The notes under the pieces are model-generated. The model saw nothing but the letters and a program-made list of their open reading frames with translations. It ran no database searches and had not been told where the DNA came from. A DNA stretch of 64,000 nt from Physcomitrium patens (taxonomy: Eukaryota; Streptophyta; Bryopsida; Funariales; Funariaceae), in NCBI RefSeq assembly GCF_000002425.4, contig NC_037253.1, positions 15,851,096 to 15,915,095 of the forward strand. The letters are read 5' to 3'. This document shows positions 50,791 through 61,699 of this stretch, one piece after another. Each line of letters starts with the position of its first letter. Position 1 is the stretch's first letter. Both the position numbers and the translations under genes were made by a program.

Positions 50791-51339
50791 TGTCATGGAC
50801 ATACTCATATAAGCTAGTAATTATATATATAAATAGGTAGAAGTAAGTAAAAATAGATAAAAATAAGTTAATTCAATAGTATTTGGTATGGAAGCTTTAT
50901 AGAAATTTCTTTGACTTTATATGTGTCTTTAATTTATTTTTTGGATTAGAAAGGTGATCAACAAGTTGACCATGTGCCACACATATTGTTAGCTTAAAGA
51001 TCAAACTAACTATATGGCCCATACATAGAAAAACTTGTCTTGTAAGTCAAGGCATGTGTCCTACAAAGTCAACACATATTGAAGGTCTAATAGAATGTCA
51101 CCACATAGCTCCTAGTTAGATAGTATATATAGAGATAAGAGTGAAGCCTTCTTCACTCTTGACAACTCTTTTATTATTTCCTGTCTAGTTTCAAGAGTTG
51201 TCATGTTTTGTAGTCTTTGGCAATAGCCATTCTAGTTCAATATATTATCACCTTTGAGTGATTTCTAAGTATTTTTGAATGACATAAGAGTATATTTAGA
51301 TTGTCTTTCTTTGGAGTTCATGTCTTTTATACATTATCA
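50791..51339 (+). repeat. 3' LTR of the chromovirus-type element
   Basis: Starts TGTCATGGACATACTCATAT after a polypurine tract. It ends inside a palindromic junction with an inverted LTR copy, so its right border is fixed only to within about 10 bases. Confidence 0.85.
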
Positions 51340-51886
51340 AGGACATGCAATTCAAAAAAAAGAATCCTCAATACACTCTTGTATCACTGAAAAGAATTAG
51401 AAAGTCACTCAAAAGGTAATGTAATATTAAATTAGAATGGCTATTGCCAAAAACAAGAAAACTAGAAAGTCTTAAAATAAGACTAAGACTAGAAAGGTGT
51501 TGGCAAGAGTGAAGAAGACTTCATTCTTGCCTCCATATATATTCTCTAACTAAGAGCTACGTGACGATATCCTATAAGATCTCCAACATGGGTTGACTTT
51601 GTTAGCCACATGTCTTAACTTACAAGGAATGTTATTAATGTATGCGCCACGTAGTTAGCTTATTCTATAAGCTACTACATTGAATTAACTTGTTGTATAA
51701 GCTACCAACACATAGTTAGCTTATTACCCAAGTTTCTAACCTACAAACACATCTAAAGTCAAAGCCATATCTATGAAGCTTGTAAGAAGCTTCTCTAAAA
51801 GAATCTATAAAATTAATCTATATTTATCTATTTCTACTTAATCATATAAGTAACTATTGGAATAAATGTATATGTCTAATCCTAAA
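51328..51886 (-). repeat. Inverted solo copy of the same LTR, tail to tail with the 3' LTR
   Basis: Read in reverse complement from about 51886, this follows the LTR in order: TAGGTAGAAG-like start, the CCTTGTAAGTCAAGGC-like block, the tandem TTTGAGTGA motifs, and AAGAGTGTATTGAG near the end. At 51313-51353 the two LTRs meet in a near-perfect palindrome, centre about 51333 (GACATG...CATGTC). The copy is more decayed than the 3' LTR. Confidence 0.85.
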
Positions 51887-53050
51887 TAAATCTTAATCAA
51901 ATCCTAATCAAATCCTAATCAAATCTTAATCAAATCCTAAATAAAATCTAATCAAATCTTAAATAAATTTTAGTCAAATTCTAAATAAATCCTAATCAAA
52001 TCTTAGACAAATCTTAATCAAACCTTAAAAAAATTTAATCAAATCCTAATAAAATCATAAATAAATCATAGTCAAATCTTAAAAAAATCCTAATCAAATT
52101 TAAAATCCTAATTTTAACTCTAAACTAAATTTTAAACTGAATTCTAATCAATACTAAGTAATTTTTATAGCAAATTTAAACCTCAATAATTAATGAATGA
52201 ACTATTGATTTTAACTCAAAGTTTTTACACCTCTTAATAATTAAGTTGACAAGAAGAACAAAAAATTTGAAAAAATTCAATCTTAAAATCTGCTCAAGTG
52301 TCGGCTATCTTCCTACTCAAATTTGAATGATGAAATTCTAACACCAAAATCTCCCTTTTAAATTATTTGATTTTTTTAAATTTCACATATTTTTAGTAAA
52401 TCAAATCTACTACCTTAACAAATAAATTTTACTCCAATTGAACTAATAGATTGCTAAAGATCTTAGAAACTCTAATTATCTCTTAAAGTTCAATTTCCGA
52501 AACCTCTACCTATTTGAAATTCAATAATTTTTAATTCAATTTTTTATTGAAGCTCAAACTTGTAGAATATATTAAACACATATGCATCCAAAAATCTTCA
52601 AATTTTCACTTGTAGATCTATTGCCAAACTTATAAAATTCTCCAAAAAATATCATCCATTTTATTTCATAAATCTAAAGTCATTCAATACAAATCCTAAT
52701 TTTGTAAAACTCTTACAAATTAAATAAAAACTTTGATCACTTAAAATCAATACTCAAAGAAATCCTATCAAGTCTCCTACCAAAGTACTATAAGTGCTCA
52801 GTTTTATGCCATGGGAGGTGATTTTGATCTAGGTTCATAACTGGTCCTTTTCAGGTACCAATTCTTAGGTTTTTAAGGTAATTTTTGCTACAAATTATTC
52901 ACAACTTCTTTCCAAAGGTGCCTATATTTTTTATTTTTTTAATCTACCTTAATTTACTCTATTTGTGGTTCTACAAAGTGAGTAGAAGCCTATTTTGTAA
53001 AAAAAGCAACATTAACATCTTTAATTTTTTTATCCCTTGATTATTATCTA
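51886..53050 (-). repeat. Old LTR-like sequence with AAATCCTAATC repeats (family 2 relic, inverted)
   Basis: From 51890 to about 52110, units such as AATCAAATCCT recur many times. The following non-coding sequence, read in reverse complement, shares motif order with 55800-56300 (for example ATTATTGAGGTTT followed by the GATTAGGATTT repeats). It therefore looks like an LTR of the older element in opposite orientation to the one at 55-56.6 kb. No coding sequence. The LTR assignment is inferred. Confidence 0.45.
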
Positions 53051-54990
53051 TTTTTTTAAGATAATTTTTTATAATATATTTAAAATAATATCTTCAAAAA
53101 TATGATATTTTATTCATCCTTTCACCTATTAACCGTGTTATATCATGATAGCATATACACAAATGAAAAAAAAATGTAGAATATAGAAATAGCCATGAAA
53201 AATAAAAAAGAATAGTTGATTGATACATTAGTAGTTATAGAAATATATTATTTACTTTTATTGGATATGTTTACAAATTATTCAACTCTCAATATTACTA
53301 TGTTAAGGTAGATAGCATATATTAAATCTATGAATTCAAAATTTAGGCACATTAGTGGAAAAGAAAATTCAGCCATAGATATGTTATTAAGAATAAGATA
53401 TTACAATGAAGAAGATATGATTGATTTAGAAGATGATGTGAGTATAAAATTTTATATTAATATATTATCAAAGGGAGAAGGTGTATATTTAAATATACCA
53501 TTAAAAAAGTTTTTAAGAGATGTATATGAAGATGAATGGGAAGATGTTGAGAAGTATTTAAGCACATTAAAGCAAGAAGAAGGTTGGACAAATAAGAATT
53601 TAAGAAAATCAATAAGAAATCCTATATATATTTTTTATATAATAGATATTTATGGAAGCATCTAAAGACGAGATGAAAAGTATCACAATAGATGATATAT
53701 AGTTTAAAAGCTCAAAAAACGTTTATTAAAGAGTTTCATAAAAGTTTATAAGCAAGATAGAAATGAATTTGGACGACTTTTACTAAATTAAAGGAAAAGT
53801 ATTGGTAGAAAGGCATGTAAAAAGTTGTGATGGATTTTATAGGATCATGTGAGATTTGTCAATTTTATTCTAATATTTGACATTAAGATGGATTACATCT
53901 AATTTGTCCTTTAGTACTATATTATTAGTGGGTAGTAGATTTAGTAGTAATGCCTATGAAACTTGGACAAATGAAATATTTGGTACTTGTATATAAAGAT
54001 TTATCAAATATGGTTGAAGGAAAAGCATTAAGAACAAAAAGTACTAAAAGTATATGTCAACTTTTCTTAAAAGACATTGTTTATTGTTATGGTTGTATTT
54101 GAAAAATTATTATAGATAGAAATAAATTGGATACAAAAAAAAATCTTTGATAGAATGAATATATATATATACAAAAACATATAATTCAAAAGGCATTAGA
54201 AAGAGTAAGCATAGACATTCACCTATTATTAAGATATTAATAAAGGCATGCAATAGCAAAGTATATCAATGGTATAGGCTAATATTATTTGCATTGTAGG
54301 TAGACTACATAATTTATAGTATAATGATTAGTTATAAGCCTTCTAAGTTAATGTATAGACAAAAAGCAATTATATCAATAGGAGAAACAATGCTTATATG
54401 GAAAGTATTGCCTCAAAAAGATGATCTTAATAGAAAAGAGCCTTTAGCATTATAGCTTCAATAATTGGAAAGAAGACACAAGGATATTGAAGTAAGAATA
54501 AAAAGGTTGAAAGAAGTAAAAAAAAAAGAATAAAGAAAGATTTGATAAAATGCATCAATTACAGTCCAAATCAATTGAAGAAGGTAATTAGATCTCTATC
54601 TATGATAATAGTTTGGATAACCAATATACTACTTTATAAAAAAAATTTAAGCATTGATTTTGTTTATATATTATAATAGAAGTCTATGCCAATGGTATAT
54701 ATATATTATGGAAAACTTGATGGAATAAAATTGAAGATACTTATAACAAAGAAGTAAGTCAAATTATTTAGACAAAGAAATGTATACACATATCTTGGTG
54801 AAGAAAAAAATATATTAAGTGATTTTTGAAATGGGAATGGAGGAGGACATTGAAGACCAAAAATTTGACAAAGATAAAAAGCATTTTACATCAACATATT
54901 GAAGAATCATTAGTACATGCCAAAGGATGTATGAATTTAGGTGGGATGGATGTTGTGTAATAATACAACCAATAGATGAAAGAAAAAAGA
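53050..54990 (+). pseudogene. Decayed Ty3/gypsy RNase H and integrase (family 2)
   Basis: Reading across stops and frameshifts on the plus strand, an RNase H tail (SMNSKFRHISGKENSAIDML at 53320-53385) is followed by a 111-codon open frame (53330-53665). Then come an integrase zinc-binding relic (GSCEICQFYSN, about 53840-53870), core blocks (VVDLVVMPMKLGQMKYLVLV, DLSNMVEGKAL) and LMYRQKAI near 54340. The catalytic residues cannot be placed with confidence. It is the same family as the integrase fragment at 1419-1985 and probably the continuation of the RT relic at 43.5-44.9 kb, separated from it by the nested insertions. Confidence 0.75.
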
Positions 54991-55715
54991 TTTTTTTTCA
55001 ATATAGAAGAACTTAAATAAAAAAATATAGTAAAAAAATATAGATAAAAAGATAAGGAAGTAGTAAAATCTTATAGTATTAAAATTTTCTTTTATGAAAA
55101 TGGATTTGACTTACTTTTTATAACCATAAATAAGTCAAAACAAGATAGATTAAAAAAATAAAAGATATAAGCATATGTAGAAAGAATTTAAGAATTTATT
55201 TTAGAAAAAATTTCTTAAAAAAATAAATTGATATTTAGAGAAGATCCATAGCCAACCAACATTGAAATCAAATCCTAAGACACAAAACTAAGTATCTACA
55301 TTGTTTTTAAGGTTCTTTTATCAATAAAATAGCAAGGCCTGAAAGTAGAGTTATGAAGAAAAAATAAAAATTTGATTTCATGTCATCTGGATTAATATTG
55401 ACGTTTTGAAGAATTTTCAAAGTTAGTGATGTATTTGATGGATTTTTATTTTGAGAAATAAAAATAAGATTACAAATTTTAGAATTTTGTGAGCTTTTTA
55501 GTATGTTTATAGATAAAAATTTAAAAATTTATTGTTATACTTGTTGTGAGTGTATGTGAAAAATTTGAGGTCAATCGAGTAGTAAAATTGAAGAGTATAA
55601 GAGTTTTTATGGGATATAATCTCAGCTAATTGAAATTTAGGGTTATTGAGGGATTTCTTAATTTGGCAATTTTATCAGTTTGATTAAAGTAAAAATTGGC
55701 AAGAAAAATTTAAAC

Positions 55716-55760
<45 letters not shown>

Positions 55761-56915
55761 CTAATTTTTGGAACAATTAAATAGTTCAACAAGGAAAAAT
55801 CTTTGTTGAAAGACCAACATTCAAGTTGAAGAAGAATGGCAACCAACAATTGAGAGATTTTGGAAGCTTTTCTTGCAATTGGTAAGTTTGGTTCTTCTCA
55901 AATTTTGTATACTTTTTAATTTCTTGTTGCTTGAAGTTTGGTTGAAATTTTAGTCAAGATCTATGGTTCAACTAATATTTATTGAGGTTTCAAATAACTA
56001 TAGTAATTAATTAAAATTTACTTGGATTTGTTTTAGAATTGTTTAAGATTTGATTAGGATAGGTCTAGGATTGGTCTAGGATTTATGATTTGATTAGGAT
56101 TTAGAATTTTATTAGGATATCATTAAGATTTTATTAAGATTTGACCTAAGATTTGATTAAGATTCATTAAGATTTTAGTAAGGATTTTAATTAGGATTAA
56201 ATTAGGATTTGATTAGGATTTATTTAAAATTTATTTATAGTTTTTAAATATTCTTTGTTTTTTCTTTGAAGGTTTTTATTTATATTATTTATTTAAATTT
56301 AATATTATTTCTTTAAGATTTTATTTTGATATTTTTTTAAGATTTCTTTATTATATTTCTTTAAGATTAGTTTTTTGATTTCTTTTTATTTCTTATGTAA
56401 TTTCTTTTCAGTTTATTTAGATTGATTAAAGTTTAATTAATATTATTAAATATTATTAAATATTATTAAATATTATTAAATATTATTAAATATTATTAAA
56501 TATTATTAAATATTATTAAATATTATTAAATATTATTAAATATTATTAAATATTATTAAATATTATTAAATATTATTAAATATTACTTAAATTTTATTTA
56601 AGATTCTATTAGACTTCATAGGATTGTTGTTGCATTCTATTTACCTTCTATAACTAGATACTTGATGCATTCTCAAGCAAAAATACATGTACTACGACAT
56701 TGTTATATGATTATAATAAAGAATCCATATACAATAAAATACAATCTAAAGTTTCATCTTTTTTTTTCCTTCTTTACATCCTTTGATAGGAATATCATCT
56801 AAAAAAAGTATGATTTTTTAAAAAATAAAGTCTTTCAATATCTTATTTATGCCATTCATCATATGTACAATTGAGTTAATAGTACTTTGTAGAAGGGTAC
56901 ACATTTTAAGTAGTC
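54990..56915 (+). repeat. LTR-like 3' end of the family 2 relic
   Basis: Non-coding AT-rich sequence after the integrase relic. It includes a (TA)n tract (55721-55755), GATTAGGATTT-type repeats (about 56040-56240) and a 10 bp tandem array (56441-56580). Motif order matches, in opposite orientation, the sequence at 51886-52400. The LTR borders cannot be defined by eye. Confidence 0.45.
56441..56580. repeat. Fourteen perfect copies of the 10-mer TATTATTAAA
   Basis: The 10-base unit repeats 14 times without a visible change, then breaks (TATTACTTAA at 56581). Confidence 0.97.
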
Positions 56916-56919
56916 TAAG

Positions 56920-59242
56920 TGGCTCTACTATGTTCACTAATTCCAATCTTCTACCATCATCAATCTTTCTTTCCTTGACAAATTTCTCACCATACCACCA
57001 ACTAAATAAACTTGTTCTTGTTTTTTCTACCGGATGCTTTCAATAACAATTCTAGAACTAATTTTGTCAATCCAATTGTAAAAAATACTTAACAACTTCA
57101 ACAAAAGAGAGCAAGCTGACAAATCTCAAATTAATAACAAAGAACAAACAAAAAGCTAATCCAAGTAGTGCCAAATAACAAGGTATTGGTTGAGACTTTT
57201 CTCACAATAGATCTAACACAAAGGATTGAATTTGAAGTGAAGTTTGCAAAGCAAAAATCAATGTGTTGTATGTGAAAGAAAGAGAGAGTAAGAGATAGGG
57301 CTAATTCTAGTTGAAGGCTAGATGGATCCACCACCGTTACAAGGATACTCTATTGTAAGGCTTGAGTCCTAGTCTTTAAAGCTTTTCAGCAATGACAACT
57401 CTTAGCTTCAATCTCTTCACCCCCCCACGTAGGTTGGCCCAGCCACCACGTCAGCTATTTACCACGTGGGTCCAGCGTGGTGCCTCGCTTCTTCATCTAC
57501 GCTATTGCTGTCCTGCATGGCCTCGTTTTCCATTCTGGTTTGTGTAGTTTTCCCTTGTTTCCATTGCAAAGTTGGTGGTAACATTGATTACATGGGCGAC
57601 GCTTCCTTGTCAAATACGGAACTTTGAGATGTCTAACATTTTTTACTTTTATGTATGTATAAATAGGTGTGATTTTTAAATTTTCAACGTTTTAATATTT
57701 CACTTCAAGGGATTTTCTTTTTGTAATTTTGAGTATTGTGCAACTCTTAACTTTTGTAATATTTCTTTCTTTCTAATAGATGATAAAGGATTCATAATTG
57801 AACTGGGAATTTATAGAGATCCTGCAGCTAACTTCATTACTACAAAATGATATTTGGTATTAGTTTCCATGAAAAATTTGAGCTTAGAAAATATTGTTGG
57901 TGAATCTCCCTCAAAAAAATCATTTTTCTACATATATCAAGATTTTTCGAATCTACTATATACTCCAAATATTTACGTTTGAATACAAACATGAGTGATT
58001 TTTGTACGTCCCAATTTACTACATGAGAAATATTCTCTGTATATGATAATCGTAGACATTTTATTCTAAAATACGGAATTGATGAAGGGTATTTAAGCTT
58101 ACACATTACAAGAAATTGAATACAATAATTGGAAGGACAATTGAAAAGCAGCTTGCACACAGTGAGAGTGTGTGCTCGACGCCATTCTCCTATTGAAGAT
58201 GTGGCCCATCACGGAGGCTGTGCTGTGTGTGTATCAATATGTGTATGTATGTGTGGTGGCTGGAACCTTTGGGAACACACCACGGGAGGCCCCCCCGTTG
58301 GGCATTGGTAATTTTAGTGGGTATTGAATATGCAGAGGAAGAAAGAGGCCTTTGATGTATGGAGGGGGTAGACCTAGAAGCATCTGGAATCTTCCTCTGC
58401 CTCTCTTTTATTCAAGGCTGATATCTAAGAGAGAACAGTATTCATTTTGGTATGTAAATATGATTTCAATTAATAACAAATTCATCAATTGAACATTGTA
58501 TTGATGTTGTCCTGTCCCATGTCCCTCTAGGGGTTGAATTTTTGATATGAAATTTAAATTTCTTAATATTGATTTGATATTTATTTATTTATTCTGTTGG
58601 GGTAGGGGAGACAAAGCTCATGGTGACGGGGGATATGGATGTGTGTATTTAGTATTCTGAGTTCATTGTTTTGGAAGGGCTGATTTTGAAACGTGGATAT
58701 TAGATGTCTGTTTTTGGTTTGGTGAATATATGAAGGCTTGATAGAACACAGAAAAACCAATCATGTAACTGTGGTACATAAACAGGCTGTGGGCTGATTG
58801 ATATTTGAATGTTTAATTTTTTTGAATGGTATTTTAAAAGGAATGAATCTACAAGTATTCTTTTTTGTAAATTGATGATATAAAAAGGGCATGGATATTT
58901 TGACATTCTCAACATCAAATCAATGATTTGGTGGGAGTTTGTTGGGGATGTTCCCATCAAGCTCTCCAAACACCACATTCCTTCAACACCCTTTGCAACT
59001 TCAAACATGAGCTAGTTATTGATTAGACTTGGAGGGAATTACACGCAATAGCTCTTGTAAGCTCTCTCAATCAGAAACACTAGAGTTCAATGTAAATAAA
59101 CATGCAAAATTCTCAAACACAATGATACCAAAATATTCATGCCCCATAATTATCAAGATTATTTTCAATTTTATTTTGTTGAAAAGCTTGATAAAATTTA
59201 CAATTCAACATTTGTTGTACTCTTATTCTTTCTCATTTTACC
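56920..59242 (-). repeat. Right arm of the 2.3 kb inverted duplication (copy of the SCRM-like gene's upstream region)
   Basis: Reverse complement of 1989-4320. The outer segment 57405-59242 is nearly identical to the left arm and keeps the three ACGT-core sites. The inner segment 56920-57405 corresponds to the presumed start region and first leader exon. Here the right copy has T where the left has C, or A where the left has G, at most differing positions, in both CpG and other contexts. No bHLH coding sequence follows it; the copied promoter would point towards the transposon nest. Confidence 0.93.
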
Positions 59243-59865
59243 CGAGTAAAGGCACTTATTGGTTTATCCATTTTGGTGTTAATTCTTGTTTTCTGGTTTT
59301 TTTTGGTTCAGGTAGCTACAGATGCCATGTTGAAATCCATGATTGCTTACACACTACACCTGCTCTCACTAGTAGGAACTTAAATCTAGCTTCTTCTGCA
59401 GATAGTGAAGCAATTTTGAATATTATGTGGGTACACGTGTACGAGCATCAGTTCATGTGTAAATGTATCTCATCCATGTTTAACTTAACTTCTTTTCTCG
59501 CAATGAGAGATGTCAGCCTAGTGTTACGGTGTCAGAAATAGCCGATGTGTAAGGTTTCAATGAGTCAATGTTTGTCAACAGGATAGACGAAAATAAAAAA
59601 TTCGGGTAGAGAATTAGGACTTTTCTGCTCTTTTTGCCCTTCATTCGTTATTTCTATCGACTATCAAGCATTAGGTATGTACGGTTTCATGCCCTGCATG
59701 GTAATACACCGGATTTTGTTACATCAAGTATCACTTTGTATAGCAAGGTACAACAATTTATGTTTTGGAAGCTGACTTTGTCATTAAATATTTTTTATGT
59801 GAATATAAGGAAAATACATCATTCATCATCTGCTCAACATGGTGCTTTCTTCCATATAGATATTT
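59243..59865 (+). other. Single-copy-like sequence beyond the right arm, nothing recognised
   Basis: The right arm continues past the point where the left arm is cut by the gypsy fragment. Open frames at 59029-59541 (which crosses the arm border) and 59634-59867 have no domain signature. An intron-end-like TTTTTTTTGGTTCAG at 59297-59311 is followed by GC-normal sequence. It may be original genomic sequence upstream of the duplicated block, or part of an unrecognised transcript. Confidence 0.35.
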
Positions 59866-61660
59866 AAATAATTGCTTCATCTTTAAGTAACATGGAAACT
59901 TTTCAAGAAGCTTCCCATGGTTGCTTCATCTTCAAGCAATATGAGAACTACTTGAAAAGCTCCTTAATATCTAGTATATATTGGAGTTATAGCTAAGGAG
60001 ATCTTTAATCTCAAAAATTCATCTCTTAGAGCTCTAGCTCATCTCTCTTACTATTAATCTTGTACTCATCTAGTTTAATTAAGTTCTTGTTAACTTTCTT
60101 ATTAAAATTCTTCTATTCAATTTCTTATTTGGCCTTTAGTATAGTATAGTTGTTATAATTTGTCAAGATTGTCTTCTTATCAATATTAGAACTTGATTCT
60201 TCTTAATAAAAAGTAAATTATCCATCTTCTTGAAGGCATCTAACCACTTTAGAGATTGTAGATTATCTTCTTTTAAACTATTATTATTTAAAAACTTCAA
60301 GTTTGGAAACTTCTTTTCATTCGTACAACTCTAGATTATAAAGAAACAAGCTTATTAATAGCTATTGAAGAGCAATATAAAGAATTTCAAGATGTCTTTA
60401 AATAAAAAAAATATTGACATTTTGTTAGAACATTAACTGTATAATTATGCTATTGATCTTTAAGAAAGGACTCAACTACCATTTGGCCCAATCTATAACT
60501 TATCAGAGAACAAACTTTTGGCATTGAAGGATTACATCATCAAAAATCTTTCAAAGAATTTTATTCGCCATTCCAAATTTCTAGTAAGTATACAAATATT
60601 TTTTAAAAAGAAAAAAGATAGATCTTTGCAAATGTGTGTTGATTATTGAGGCATCAATAAAATAATGGTAAAAAATTATTATCTACTATCATTGATATCT
60701 AAGCTTTTATAATAACTTGATCAAGCTAAGATTCATGCTAAAATAGATTTTTGTAGAGCATATAATCTGGTTTAGATTAAACAAGGAGATGAATGGAAGA
60801 TAACATTTTGGAATATTTTTTAAGTATTTTTTAACAAGTTTGTTTTTTGCTATCTTAATAATATCTTAATTTATTCTAAGAATCCTAAAGAACATAATGA
60901 ATATGTAAGACTAGTCTTGCAAAAGTTACAAGATGTAGGATTATAAGCCAAATTAAAGAAATATATATTCTATCAACTGAAAGTAAAGTTTTTTTAGATA
61001 TATTATATTTAATAAAGGCTTGTTGATGGATTCAAAGAAAGTTCAAGCTATAATAAAGTGGAAAATTCTAAAGATAATATAAAATATATAATATTTTCTT
61101 AAATTTGCTAATTTTTATTTGATATTTATTAAGAATTATTTTCAAGTTGCTGATCCTATCATTCAATTGATATCTAAAGACAAATTAAAATGGAACTTCA
61201 AATACAAAAGACTTTTCAAGATTTGAAGACAACTTTTATTATAGTTTCAATATTAATGCATCTAGATTTCATGAAGGCCTTTTATTTGAAGATTGATGCT
61301 TTTGACTTTAGATTAGAAGCTATACAATTATAAATGGAAAATGATAGAAAAATCTATCCAATTGCGTTTTATTTAAGAAAGTTTTTAAGTACAAAGATCA
61401 ATTATGAGATTCATGATAAAGAACTTCTTGTAATTATAGACTCTTTTAAAGAATGGAGTCATTTATTAAAAAATACTACACTTCCTATGCTTATATATAC
61501 AAATTACAAAAATTCAAAAAAATTATGTCAATTGAGCTTCGAATTATTACCAAGCTCATTGAAATATATCATTATTTTATTTTGATTTTGTAATCACATA
61601 TAGCATGGTGTTGTATTACGTGTTGACTTATTTGAAAATGCATCACGTATCTGGCTATAA
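59866..61660 (+). pseudogene. Truncated chromovirus-type relic lacking gag and protease
   Basis: Leader-like sequence (about 60150-60290, with the ATTGTAGATTATCTTCTTTT type of motif also seen after the 5' LTR at 45462) joins directly to pol. The blocks EEQYKEFQDVFK (about 60370) and the RT start (YNLSEN-like) follow, then frameshifted RT, then an open RNase H frame at 61334-61585 (YPIAFYLRKFLSTKINYEIHDKELL). Comparison with 45.5-48.5 kb shows gag and protease are missing. Heavily decayed. Confidence 0.7.
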
Positions 61661-61699
61661 AAGGTGAAGTTGTATTTTATAAGATTCCAAAAAAACTTA

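Larger units (their letters stand above)
44903..51339 (+). mobile_element. Ty3/gypsy chromovirus-type LTR retrotransposon, nearly full-length but defective
   Basis: Two LTRs of about 550-560 bases (44903-45462 and 50791-51339) begin TGTCA and share the same order of motifs throughout; the 5' LTR ends TTGACA, making TGTC...GACA ends. Between them, in order on the plus strand, lie gag, a degenerate zinc knuckle, protease, RT, RNase H, integrase and a chromodomain. A polypurine tract (50777-50787) precedes the 3' LTR. Several in-frame stops and altered catalytic positions show it is dead. No primer-binding site matching a familiar tRNA is obvious after 45462. LTRs differ by dozens of substitutions, so the insertion is not recent. 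Confidence 0.92.

Noticed and set aside
56441..56580. CRISPR-like array
   Set aside because: The 10-mers are contiguous with no spacers and the genome is a plant's. It is a simple tandem repeat.
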